64,000 nt of DNA from Lutjanus erythropterus (taxonomy: Eukaryota > Chordata > Actinopteri > Lutjaniformes > Lutjanidae): NCBI GenBank assembly GCA_020091685.1, contig CM034603.1:27310298-27374297 (forward strand), in the 5' to 3' direction. The notes beneath the pieces were generated by a model. The model searched no databases, had not been told where the DNA came from, and was given only the letters and a program-made list of their open reading frames with translations. The position numbers were made by a program, and so were the translations under genes. Shown in pieces: positions 1-14,300 of the stretch; the first letter of the stretch is position 1, and every line of letters starts with the position of its first letter.

Positions 1-904
1 CTATAGCTTGTTTATTCCATTATCACGCTTCAGGCTCCAGGTGATACATTAATGGAGGAAACAATTATCTGTCAAGGTAAAGAATCCCCTTTATTTTACC
101 TGCACTTTTTTTTTTATCATTAGGGTTTTCTTGAGAGTTTCTCTGCATGTGCTGAGCTCTGAAGTATCTGGTAGCCTTGGCCAGCTCAACCAGATTATGT
201 GTTCAGACATGAGATATGAGAGACTTTATGTATTAGCATCCATCTGTATACAGTGCAGTGCAGCAAATAAAAGGAATAAAACCGTGTATCTCTAGGTCAC
301 TGGAGAAAAATGATGAATGAATGATGCAGCACTGAGTGGGAGTGAAGTAAACATTCAGACTACACATACAGTGCAAACAAGATACAAAACAAGGTGGAAA
401 CATGAACCCAGGTGTAATATGCACACTGTACAAGAGTATAAAATATAATGTTTTTGCACTTTGTCATTGTTTTTCAGAATATCTTGTCGTGCTTGTAGGA
501 CTACAAAAATAAATGGGGAGGAAAATGATGCCCTTTGTGTGTACATCATTCTTCATTTGCTGACTTTGCCATTTAAATTAAAGTTTGTTAAATGACTTTG
601 ATCGCAACATCTACAGTATACAGCCAAGATTTTAAAGTGGTGACCACCAGGGGGCCTCAGCAAATTGGAGGGAAGATGAAGATAAAGAGATCATTTTAAT
701 ACTATTATGTGTATTATTATAAAATATAACTTATAATGTATGGATAGATAGATAAATGGATAGACAGACAGATAGATTGATTGATAATTATTGCATCAGT
801 AAATGTAAAGAAATGTATTCTCTTACATCTGCTGTGGTACTGTTAATGGGCTTTTAAGGACGAGTCTGACAACTGATGCTACATGGGAGGCACGAAAAAA
901 GTCT

Positions 905-1400
905 GGGAACCACTGGTGTAGAGTCCTACAGATGGTGACATCGACTGGCTTAATTTGGGAGGAGTGCACCGGCTTCCTGTGGCATTTAGAATTTATTTTT
1001 ATGTCCTTTTCTTTACATACAAAGCCCTTAACAGGCCAAGACCAAGTTACATTCCTCATTCCCTTCTTGCCTTCAAGAACCTTGTGACCATCTGCAGCTG
1101 GTTTACTGGAGGTTCCCAGAAACAGCCAAAAGAAAGTCAGTGATGCAGCGTTTGTCAGTTACACCCCAAAGCTCTGGAAAACATTACCTACAGATATAAG
1201 AAAAGCCAGCTCGCTAAATATTTTTAAAAGAAAGCTAACAACGTATCTCTTCACTTTAGTATTTACTAGCTATGACTCTGCTTATACAGGCCTGAGACTC
1301 TACTTTGCATTTTGCTTTGCATATACGCACTGCTGCACTTCTTTTAAAATGTTGTTTTCTTTGATTTTATGTATTATATTACTCTAATTTAAACTTCAAT
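905..1400 (+). mobile_element. LINE retrotransposon fragment, 3' end of reverse-transcriptase ORF
   Basis: Plus-strand reading gives LPVAFRIYFYVLFFTYKALN and, after a frameshift, PKLWKTLPTDIRKASSLNIF followed by KRKLTTYLFTL. This is the standard C-terminal sequence of fish LINE ORF2 proteins (HWLPV-x-RI-x-FK-x-L...YKALN; LWNSLP-x-xIR). It is broken by frameshifts and stops, followed by an AT-rich tail with a TTA repeat at about 1408-1432. It lies in TTC39C intron 2. Confidence 0.75.
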
Positions 1401-1773
1401 TTTAAAGTGTATTATTATTATTATTATCATTATTATTCCCATTTTTGATGACATCTTGCTCTTGGTTCTTATTGAGTTTGAATTCACTTCTTGCAGCTTT
1501 GGACAAAGTCATGTAATATTACATCATAATGGGTGAAAACTGGATTATAAAAATACCCTTCGATGCGAACCCTAATTCACGAGTGGATCAAGTTCGTTGG
1601 CCACACTTCTCTGGCATTGCGCAAGGCAGGAAAATTCCTTTGACCTCATTATGAAACAGACATATTTTTTAGAGGGAAATTTATAGTCACTTTTGTCAGC
1701 ACTTACAGTAGGTCACAAAGTAAACGTAAAACAGAAGTGATGCAATAAACTGTTGCCTCTTGAGTTGACTCAC

Positions 1774-4640
<2,867 letters not shown>

Positions 4641-4929
4641 CGCAGAGCTGTGGTTTTTAAAAGGAGAAAAGTAGGACCGAACATTTTTTTTAAAAATATC
4701 TAACTGTGATTATTTTGACTGATATTGCAATTGCGATATAATTTGCGATATTAGAGGTTATTCCATGTGTCATGTTTCTCATTGATTCAAACTGTACTCA
4801 GCACTCAATTATGATTTTAGAGCAACCAAGTACAGGCTTGAACATGTACTCACAAAAGTACAAGTACTCAAAAAAACTACTTAATTACAACAACTTGTAC
4901 TTGTAATTAGTTACTTCAACCATTGTTTT

Positions 4930-5250
4930 TTACTATTTATTTATCATTTTTAATCTTCAATTGTACAATGTCTAACAGTAGAGTCACTTTTGTGTCATAA
5001 TTCAACTGTGCAATTTTAATTTAATAGTGCAATACACTGATTATATTATATTATTTTATCTTAGTTTCTCATTTTTAATAATCTGATATACTGTTAATGC
5101 ACATATTTGTGCCTATTCTTATTTTAACATACTTATTACTTCATTTCTATTTTCTTCTCATGTAGGCTATACTTCTGTTCTTGAATGGGAACAACCGTAC
5201 CAACCAGTTTCCCCCTGGGCATCAATAAAATATTACTGATTCTGATTTTC
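4930..5250 (+). repeat. Dispersed teleost repeat with ATCAATAAA tail, copy 1
   Basis: Ends in ACCAGTTTCCCCCTGGGCAT followed by CAATAAAATATTACTGATTC. Related ends, all on the plus strand, occur at 9590-9665, about 12330-12400 and 37060-37115. The ending (CCAATTTCCCCxxGG, then ATCAATAAAGTATT and a GATTCT repeat) is familiar from fish retroposon 3' tails. Left boundary uncertain. Confidence 0.55.
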
Positions 5251-5869
5251 ATAATAATTTAAACAGACAGTTCACCACAAAATCAAATACAATACATATT
5301 TGTACATATCCAAGAGCACGTGGGTTTGTATTGTGTAGTATTGTCCAAATGTAGGCTATAAAAATAGTCCTAGTAATAAAATAGTCCTATGTTACAAAGC
5401 TGAAATACATAACTGGGTCATAGAATCTGTGCAGTTCACAGAATTCGGTACAGAGCCTGTTGGCACCAGTCACGACTTTGCAACTTTCACTCACGACTTC
5501 GCAGAGTCCGTGAAGGCAGCATCAGAGTGGGCGTGGTTGTCTCTGCTGGAGATCCCAGCCAGCCAAAGACCTCTGAAGAGTGACTGCAGTCAAAGAGGTA
5601 GAAGGAGGGTCCAGAAGATCCAGCTTTCTCACTAAATTAGAATCATTCTTAAACAGTAAATTGGTAAAAAAAAAAAAAAAAAAGTGAAATAGTTTAATTA
5701 ATTACATTAATTAATAGTTTTTTTCAATTATTGTTTTCTTTTCTATAAAATTTAAATATAGTAGTTCTAAGAATATTACAGCAACATCTGAAAAAACATG
5801 ATGTGATTGTAGAATGTAAATGTAAGGGTAATGTTAACCAGGTTTGGGAGGTTTACTTCAAAAATGTCA

Positions 5870-6180
5870 TTTAATCAGTTTGTTGTTTGGACAATGAAAT
5901 GTCAGAAAATGGTGAAAAATGTTGATCAGTGTTTCCCAGAGTAGAAGGTGGCGTCCTAAAATGTCTTGTTTTGTCCACAACTCAAAAATCCTCTGTTTAC
6001 TATCAGAGAGGATTAGAAAATATTAATTAAAAATAAATATACCAGAAAGTGTTCACATTTACAAAGCTGGAAACAGAGAATTTTGACTTTTTTTCCAATT
6101 AAAAATTACTCAAAACAATTAATCGATTATCAGAATAGATGTAGATTAATTTAATAGTCATTGAATTATAGATTAATCAT
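5870..6180 (+). repeat. Teleost interspersed repeat (AATCGATTA-type), plus copy
   Basis: Contains GTCAGAAAATGGTGAAAAAT, TGTCTTGTTTTGTCCACAAC and, near its end, CAATTAATCGATTATCAGAA. I recognise this as a widespread teleost repeat. Reverse-oriented relatives occur at about 29260-29475 and 30895-31110, and partial ones at 15440-15545 and 20320-20400. Confidence 0.6.
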
Positions 6181-7077
6181 TGCAGCAATTGTTTTATGCT
6201 CATTATTAGGTTTATTAGTTTGTATAGCTGTGTCTCTCTTTGTTGTGTGCAATTTATTGAGCTTATATTTTTTAGCTATAACAGTAACAGAATACACTTA
6301 CGTAATCCTGTTACATGTAATCTGTTACTTCCCCAAGCCTGGTGTTAACAAAGAGGAAAATCCTGTTTTGAAGTGTAACTGAACACCACTTTATCTCAGA
6401 ATATTGTAGCTCAGGCTGAATCACCCTGCTCCCAAAATTGTGGACATATGGTGACAAATCAACATTATGTACCGTGTTCCAACACAGTAAATATGAGTCA
6501 CAATTTCCTCACACCAATATTAATCATGAGGCCTGTTCCAAAAAAAACATTATATTTGTTTTACAGTATTACAATCAGAAGTATCAGATGAATCAGAAGT
6601 ATACACATTTCTTTCTTTTGCTGAGTGTAATCAAAAATTAATCCCGGATGTCTGAAAAAAAATGCATGTCTTGATACATGTAATGATGTGAGTTGTCTGT
6701 CACCATGATGGAAAGACCTACTGACGGCACTGAGAAGTATTTATAAAGAACATCAACTGAACAGATTAAAAAAAAACAAAAAAAAAACGGTTTACAAATC
6801 AGTGGTCACAAGACAGGAATGCCATGTAAAAATATGTCCAATTATCATGCTTTTTTTTTTTTTCTCATATCACACGTTTCCACAAATGTACAAAGCAGGT
6901 AAGTAAACACTGGCTGGGGAATTTAAATACATTAAATACACTTTGTGTCTTTTATTATATTACTTTCAACTTTATAGAAATGTGGGCTAAATGGTCCCAA
7001 ACATGACTGACCAGAAGTGAGACTTATGAAGTGAGACAACGCTCCACAATATTCAGAACACTTTGTGATAACACCAT

Positions 7078-8480
7078 CTATGACGGTGGTGTCTGTAAGG
7101 CATTATAAGCACATTCATAAGACCTTAATCAAAATGTGAAGTTGTGTGTTTTGGACAATAAAGACTTCACAAAAGTCTCACACGTATCTTGCAGTGGGCA
7201 AATACTCCTCATAACTGTTTTACAGACTAGTATGATTCAACTGCTATTAAAAGGAGTTCCCCAATGATTTGTTTTACTTTTTCTAATATGTATTTATGAC
7301 ATTTGTGTTCAAACAAATCATTGAATGTATTACATGTTTGCCAACGATACAGTCCTGAATTTCGCAGCCATCAACTTGCAGTGTGACTTGAACTGTTGAA
7401 TGTGAAACTGTTTTTGAATGCAAACAAAACTAAGGCTTCGCTATTAACAAAAGAAACATTAAGGCTCCTTCCTTCTCTATTAACACTCTTAATGGCATTT
7501 GTTGAAACTTATACATGTCTGGGCTTTAGGCTGGAGAAACATCTTAATTTTAAATTTCACACCACATTTTACATTAAATAAAATTAACTTTTTAAACAAC
7601 TTTTTAAAAATGAACAACGCTGTCACTTTACTTAAAGATCACAAAGTCATACTGTAGCATATTACTGATGTTTATAAGACTATTTGGTTTCAGAAGCTTT
7701 AATTTTTTTAAGATACACTAGAGCAGTCATTTATATGTTGTGGTAGTTATAATGTGCTGTGTAACACAGGACTCAGATTCTTCTTTCAAACAAGAAGAAT
7801 GTCACTTTGGCATGGAGGTATACAGCATGATGGCACTCATTTATTATCTATAAATGTTTTAAAATTATCGTATTAATTATGCTGTGTCACTTTAAAAATC
7901 ACTGTTTAGTAGCAAGTTATAACACTGTTTTCATACACTGATGCAGGCAAGATCCAGGTACTGCTTGTACTAATTAATCTTACTTTACTTACTCAGACTT
8001 GTAATTGGCAAAATGGAGCCTTATTACAAAGTAAAAAAAAACACATAACCATTCATTAAAGACTTATGTCATATTAACACATGATTATAATGAGAAAGGC
8101 TGCTGACAGCATGCATTGCCAAAAACCTTATGAATGTGGTGATTTGATGTTAGTTTGATATGACAAATGAAACATTTTGATGATGAAGATACACTGATGG
8201 CAGCCATAAACAATGAGAACTGAGACTTAATGGTACAGATAAATGTGGGCTCACTATCTGGCAAGCAACAGGTCACTGTTTGCATTTCTAATGTATTTCT
8301 AATGTATTGTAACAGCTTATTAATGATTTATAAGTCTTAACAACCTAATTAATAACCTAATTCTAAACCATTTATAAATCATTCATAAGGTTATTCTTAT
8401 AGTGGGCGTACTCAACTTGTAATACATGTGCACCACTTATGAATGTGCTTATAATGCTTTATAGACAGGACCGTCATGGA
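7078..8480. mobile_element. Probable DNA element bounded by inverted repeats, with LINE debris inside
   Basis: The stretch at 7078-7121 is repeated in inverted orientation at 8436-8480; the core GCATTATAAGCACATTCATA is identical and about 40 of 45 positions match. The interior contains TTTATAAATxxTTxATAA-type motifs typical of fish miniature elements, and the reverse-transcriptase fragment noted separately. No clear target duplication was found. Confidence 0.5.
7325..7700 (+). mobile_element. LINE reverse-transcriptase fragment, degenerate
   Basis: Plus-strand reading gives FANDTVLNFAAINLQCDLN (compare the reverse-transcriptase YADDT box), then LFLNANKTKASLLTKE and YTCLGFRLEKHLNFKFH, matching the N-K-T-K and Y-x-x-LG-x-x-L-D/E-x-x-L-x-F-x-x-H motifs downstream of the catalytic box in fish LINEs. 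The frame is interrupted and the first Asp of the catalytic pair is replaced, so it is dead. Confidence 0.65.
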
Positions 8481-9224
8481 AAGTGCACCCATGCTGTTCT
8501 CTGGTGTAACTGACATTTACAGCCACACAGAACGACCTCATGCATGAAAAAGGAATGCAAAAATGGAAAATGGATTCAGAACAACAGTAATACGAAATGG
8601 GAACAACCATGTGATTTCACGTTTCCCGTGTGAGGACTCCACAATGTCTATTAAACCAGTTAAAATCCAGAATTCTACATGCTGGCACGTGGATATGAAT
8701 ATAAAATAGCCAAACAGCCCCTGAAATGTCTCTGAACTGAGCACCGTGGGTGTAAACGTAATTATTCTGGTATAAACAAAACAAACAACCAAAAAAAAAA
8801 AAAATCAACTAATAATGTTGATCTCCATTAAAGCACCATCACAAAAGGCATCATTTGTCTTCTTAAAGTGCAGCCCTGACCAATCACAAGCATATTCAGT
8901 AGCATTTGATTGTCGACAGAAGATGAATGGACCAACACATCAGTAAAACATCTGTTAGAATATGCATTTGTGAATTGGTGCCGTGATACAAAATAAATAC
9001 AGAAATGTTTAACCGAGCAGCAAATATCATGAACCTGTAAGCTGCTGCTCGTATTTACACGCAGACTCTCACACACACTCGCGCACACTGAAACACACCC
9101 CTCATAATATACACATTCTTACACTCAAACACATTCTCTGTCTTGGTAACAGATTGCACATGGTTGGCGGTGGACGTGGTCCCAAGGATAGTTCAATGAT
9201 GATGATGCAGCGAGACGTGTTCGC

Positions 9225-11376
9225 TCAGCCTGGACACTCTTTGAGGTTGACTGGACCGAACACGCTGGACAGCCTGTCCAAAGAGACCGGCTCACTGTTG
9301 ATCCTCATGTCCTGGATGCATCCCACGAAGGACGATGTGACAGGGAGCATCTGTTGTTGTTGTATTGACATCTCTGCAGGAGACAGGTACATGTGTTTTC
9401 AGCCTTATTGTTTATGGACACTGTTATTATATATTACAGCATACATATTTTTTTTTGCATATATTTTGTTCATTTCTTATTTTCTATTCTTTCTCTCTAT
9501 ATAGGTATTGTTATATGTTGTAGTATTATGCGTATATTTCGACATACTTCTCAAATCTACTTTTCTTATAATTCTCTCTGTGCTTATATATATATTTCTA
9601 TTCATGGATGGGAGCGACTGTGACAGAACCCAATATTCCCCAAAGCATCAATAAAGTGTCTCCAATTCTGAACTGGTATGTGATTATATTGTTCCAGTTC
9701 ATTTTTAAAAAATGTATTTGATATTGTTAGCTGATTGCATGTTAACTAATATTTAAATCCTCATTCTGTAAAATTTCCCCACAGCTTAAGAACAAGAAAT
9801 CTAAAAGTTGTAGAATGAATAATGTAATAAAATAAAATATGTACATTAATTCTTTACATATAGAATAATTTCATTATGCACTTTACAGTATTTTATATTT
9901 TAAAAGTAGGGATATAACGATATATTGAATAATGAGATAAAATAAGTCTCAATACCGTACCAGACTGGTACAATATTACATATTTTTCTGTATTATTTTT
10001 ATTTTATTTTACAAAAGAACTGCTGTGGAATGCTGCATTGTTTTTGTTTGGAATTTGTACATACATAAATCAAGAATTTAAGACAATTCGTGACAGTTTT
10101 TTGCACATAATTAGGTCATGGCTGGCTACTTCTATTTTATTCTATTAAAGATGGAAAACAGAAGCAGTTTATGTGAAAAGGAAAAATGAATATCATGAAC
10201 AAAAATGCTGAACACATCAGATTTATTATTTGACAGTAAAAAATGTTTTTCTTTGTGTGTTAATATAGCTATAAATATTGTATTATGGACTTATTTATCA
10301 TGGTATTATCATACTTAGAGTTTTTGGTATCCTTACATCCTTAGTTAAAAGTAATTTACATTTGTATGTAGTTATATTTTAAGAGCATCATATTTTTGGG
10401 CTTGACTACACGACAGCTGTTTGTTGTTTATTTGACTGTACTGGCATATCTGTAATATATGTGATGTCACATTTTCCTCATATTTTTATACTGTATAATA
10501 CGTTATCCTGCTGTAGTATTGTCATATTTTTTATATGCATGAATACACTCAACTAAAACTCAACTAAGTAGATTAACTCTCAGATTAAGATTAATACTCA
10601 CCAGGAATGCCACCCACATACAAGGAATCTTTGGTCAAAGTTGTGGTGGAAGACGGTGGTCCAATCTTGTAATTGTCTATTGTGTCCACATGCAGCTGTA
10701 CAACATTTTTCCTCTTGATTACTAGAAGACAAACAGACAGTGATTTAACGCAAATGAACATTAATATTAGGGATCTAAAACGAGTTAAAAGCAGTTTTAG
10801 TTTGACTGTGTGCAACTTACCTGAAATTTTATGAAACATTCCATCACATAAAGAAGCTTTTGGCTTCACTGACACCATGAATTCCCCTTTTCCATTGTTC
10901 ACTTGTGCCACTACCTGTAAACAGGAGCCAAACACAGTGCTTTTATTGACGCGCACAGGGAACACACTTTAATTAAAGACAAGAAAACAGCTGTATTCCT
11001 TAAATCCTGTGCCAAGTTCTTATTAACTTCTACAGAGGAGCAACAAAAAGCATCATGGCTGCAAACATCACAAACTGACTTCATGGGATGTGCAGTTATT
11101 TTTATTTCTATGATTTATTATCCATTCAGCAAATCTACTTTGTATAATTTTTATACATTAAAAAAAACAAAACAAAACAACTAACGTGAAGTCTTTAAAG
11201 TGACGTATGTTCAGGCCTCACCTCTCCTCCGAGCATGTAGACAGTGAAGTAGTGGCCCATTGAAGGTCCATACAGGCTCCTGCTGAAATCACCAACATGT
11301 AGCAGGAGTCCAGTCGGACTCCGTGGACGAATGTTGAACAGCAACTCAAAGCCGGAGCCCACGACAAAGGAGTCAT
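9225..11376 (-). CDS. lama3: LAMA3 shared exons 68-71: LG5 domain and C terminus
   Basis: Exons 11222-11376, 10821-10914, 10602-10721 and 9225-9373. Landmarks: [91 protein letters not shown], a CAA repeat giving IQQQQML, then [20 protein letters not shown] and NLKECPG before TGA at 9225-9227. The closing FVGC...INSEPV...CPG pattern is the usual end of laminin alpha LG5. The Gln run is a likely polymorphic stretch. Confidence 0.96.
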
Positions 11377-14300
11377 CTGACATACAGAAAACAGATATCA
11401 TCATGTTTAGACTTCAGACTGTAAGTATGAAAACAACAAGGTGGCAGACGTGAAATGAACTCATCAAGGACACTCTTTCCTCTTTCTCGTAGTTTCTTAG
11501 AGGGAACTGACATGTAACTAATTTCCTGGGAAATGTCCTTGAGAGGACTTTCTATTTTGGTTCTAATTATGGAGAAAATGGAGACGGTGTGCTTTAATTA
11601 ATTAGTTCCAATTAATATCCAGTGTGTAAATTAGAGTGTTTTACTCAGAGCACTGCAGGAAGTTGACAAAAATATAAAAAGGGTTTTCATATAAGGTGGG
11701 AGTTTACTAGCATGCTCAAAATTGAATAAATATAGTATGTTAATATGTACCATGAACATTTTGAAAATACAAATACATTCATATTTGCTAAGTTTATATT
11801 TTATGAGTTCTTTCAAGGAAATATCTGTGGATTTTCACAACAGCTTATAACATCACCAGTTCTGCTTTTCTTTGTTTTTCTTAATGTAACTCTATTCACT
11901 TTATGCACACAAACACACAAATAGAATCAGATTTAATTATACAAAAATATGCAGTATTTAGGATACTTCTGAGGAAATTAACCGATCACTGTATCACTTC
12001 TCTGAATTACTGATATTACAACAATATTTCTGTGAGAAACTATTAGTTTTATTGCTAAATAAAAATGAAAAATTCACATTTCAAAATGTGAATTTAAAAA
12101 AAACAGCTTGCACATCATGCCTATCTAATGTACAGTATGTTACCCTATGTTTATAATTAATATTTTAGTATATTTTTATCATGTATTCTAGTGTATTTTT
12201 ATATTGAGTATTCGATAGAAATACTGTATATCTTATTCAATTTTGTGTTGAGTTATTTTAATTTATTTTATTATTATTTATGTTTATATTTTCTATTGTT
12301 ATGTATACTATTGTGTACTTACTGTTACTCTGTGATCTATAAAGTATTTTCCAATCAGGGATCAATACAAGTCCATCTATCTATTTATCTTGGACACACT
12401 TAACTCCACATCTCCTCTGATGGCAGACAGAAGCTGATAGAGATCATTATAGTCATTAGAAATTCCTCTGCTGTATGATCAGATTGTTATCGGGGAGATG
12501 TACTCACTGATAATCACATGTGCTCCGTTCCCTGAGAAATAAGCCCCTCTCTGTGTCGGTCCCTCGAAGCAGGGGCCGGCTCCATGGCTTGTGGTTGGAT
12601 TTGTCATCGGCGCTCCGTTCATTTTGAAATTGCGGATACAGCCTGACACACTTTGCTTTGGAAGAGCCTTCGACTGAAGTTTAAAAAAAAAAAGGCATTA
12701 TAATTTGTGAATGAATTGTCTATGTGAATGCTTGTGTGATTTTTTTTTTTACCTTCAGCTCCTTGTGAAGAGACTCTGGAGCACTGCCCAGGTACACAGG
12801 TGACACAAACTGCTGCATGGACGTCAGCTCAGCATTCGTCAGCTGACCATCCTGAGCTCTGATCCCATCCACAACCAGCCGGAACTTCTTCTTCTCCAGA
12901 CTGAATATGACCTACGAGCAGCACAGCCACCACACACAGAAAGAATAATAATGAACGCTGGAAATGTGAAAAAGAGGCTGGCATTCTCATACAGTGATGT
13001 TATTACTCGTCTAAATAAACTGATCAGTCACAGCTGATTAAATCTTCAGCTTTATGTATTCTGGGTCTGTTTCCGGACAATATTATTGTGAATGAATGGA
13101 AGAAGTTATGGGTCCATCTGGCTACAACTACAGGATGTAGACTAATATTAAAACACTGGAAATTGTCCAGCACATGCTGTTTTAAAGAATGGATTAAGCT
13201 TATAACAGAAAAAGCTGCCCTTGAATGAGTCACATACGGAGTAATGGGGAGAAGAGATATTTTCAAACCAGTCTGATGCTCCTTTCTGGCCTTAATGGAA
13301 GGAAGTTTTGACTACATCTGTACTGGCAGATGGTAAATTGAACTGGTAGGTTCAGATGTAACTAACTATAGGCACATTGTCTGTTTGTTTTTCTGTAATG
13401 GTGTGTTATTTTGTGTTGTCCGCAGCTGTGTCTGGTGCTGAAACTGCCTGGAGTGGTGTGTGTGTGCAGCCTGGTTTAATCTAATGGAAGAAATATTTCT
13501 GTTTGTGGACTATCTGTTATTACGATGATGTCTGGTTCAATTTTCTTTTTAAAATAAGTTCTGCGTTCCTGTTGTTTTACAGCTGACCATGTTTTGCACA
13601 GAAGGTTTTTCTATTATGGTATAAACTATTGAATATACAGATGGTCCTCTTGCTGTCTTGTGGGATTATTGAGAGTTGGTGTATTTACTACCCCCATTTT
13701 TACTTAAATATTTCATTACTTTGATTCAGCTGAGCCCTTTAAAGTCCTACATTACAAGTAAAATTAGCATAATATGTCTCTGTGGGTGGGCTTATACTTC
13801 TGAAAATGTGTTTTTTTTCCTTCTGATGTATATGTAGATTGATTGAAAACCCTATTTAGTTGTACTGTGAGGTTTGTTAATGCTATACATTTTGATAGTT
13901 GAGGATTTTTAATGAGTACACTATTGATGTGACTCTACACACACCTCCAACACAGCTGTCAACTGTCATGTAAAAAAGGGCTCTACTTAACTATTATGTC
14001 CCCTTATGATTGTGTGTCTTGAGAAAGGTCTTTGTGACTGAAATGTCAGGACTTTTTAAATAAATCAATGCAGAATGCAAAAATATCAATAAATAATAAT
14101 AAGAAGAAATTGAGCTTTGTTCTATAATGTGGATTGAGTTATTCTGTTGTAGCAGTTTCATGTAAAGTATGATATGAGTCCACTGACCGAGTGCCACTTT
14201 CCATCATTGTACTTCTCCCTGTTGAAGATTTCCTTCTGCTTGCCTACAGACAGTCTGATCCTGCCTTTGGATATGTATAAAGCGAGATGAGAGCGCCCTC

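Larger units (their letters stand above)
4641..9224. other. Intergenic region between LAMA3 and TTC39C
   Basis: No supported gene. The part next to 9224 is LAMA3 3' UTR of undetermined length. The rest is AT-rich and repeat-laden: a dispersed 3'-tail repeat at about 4930-5250, a teleost interspersed repeat at 5870-6180, LINE reverse-transcriptase debris at 7325-7700, and inverted repeats at 7078-7121 and 8436-8480. The small open frames here show no recognisable domain. Confidence 0.6.

Noticed and set aside
5429-5635. 68-codon plus-strand open frame between the two genes
   Set aside because: No recognisable motif or promoter context; probably part of repeat-derived DNA.
9154-9504. 116-codon plus-strand open frame over the last LAMA3 exon
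   Set aside because: It is the antisense shadow of the LG5 exon 9225-9373 continued into a repeat; the minus strand carries the conserved FVGC...CPG end.
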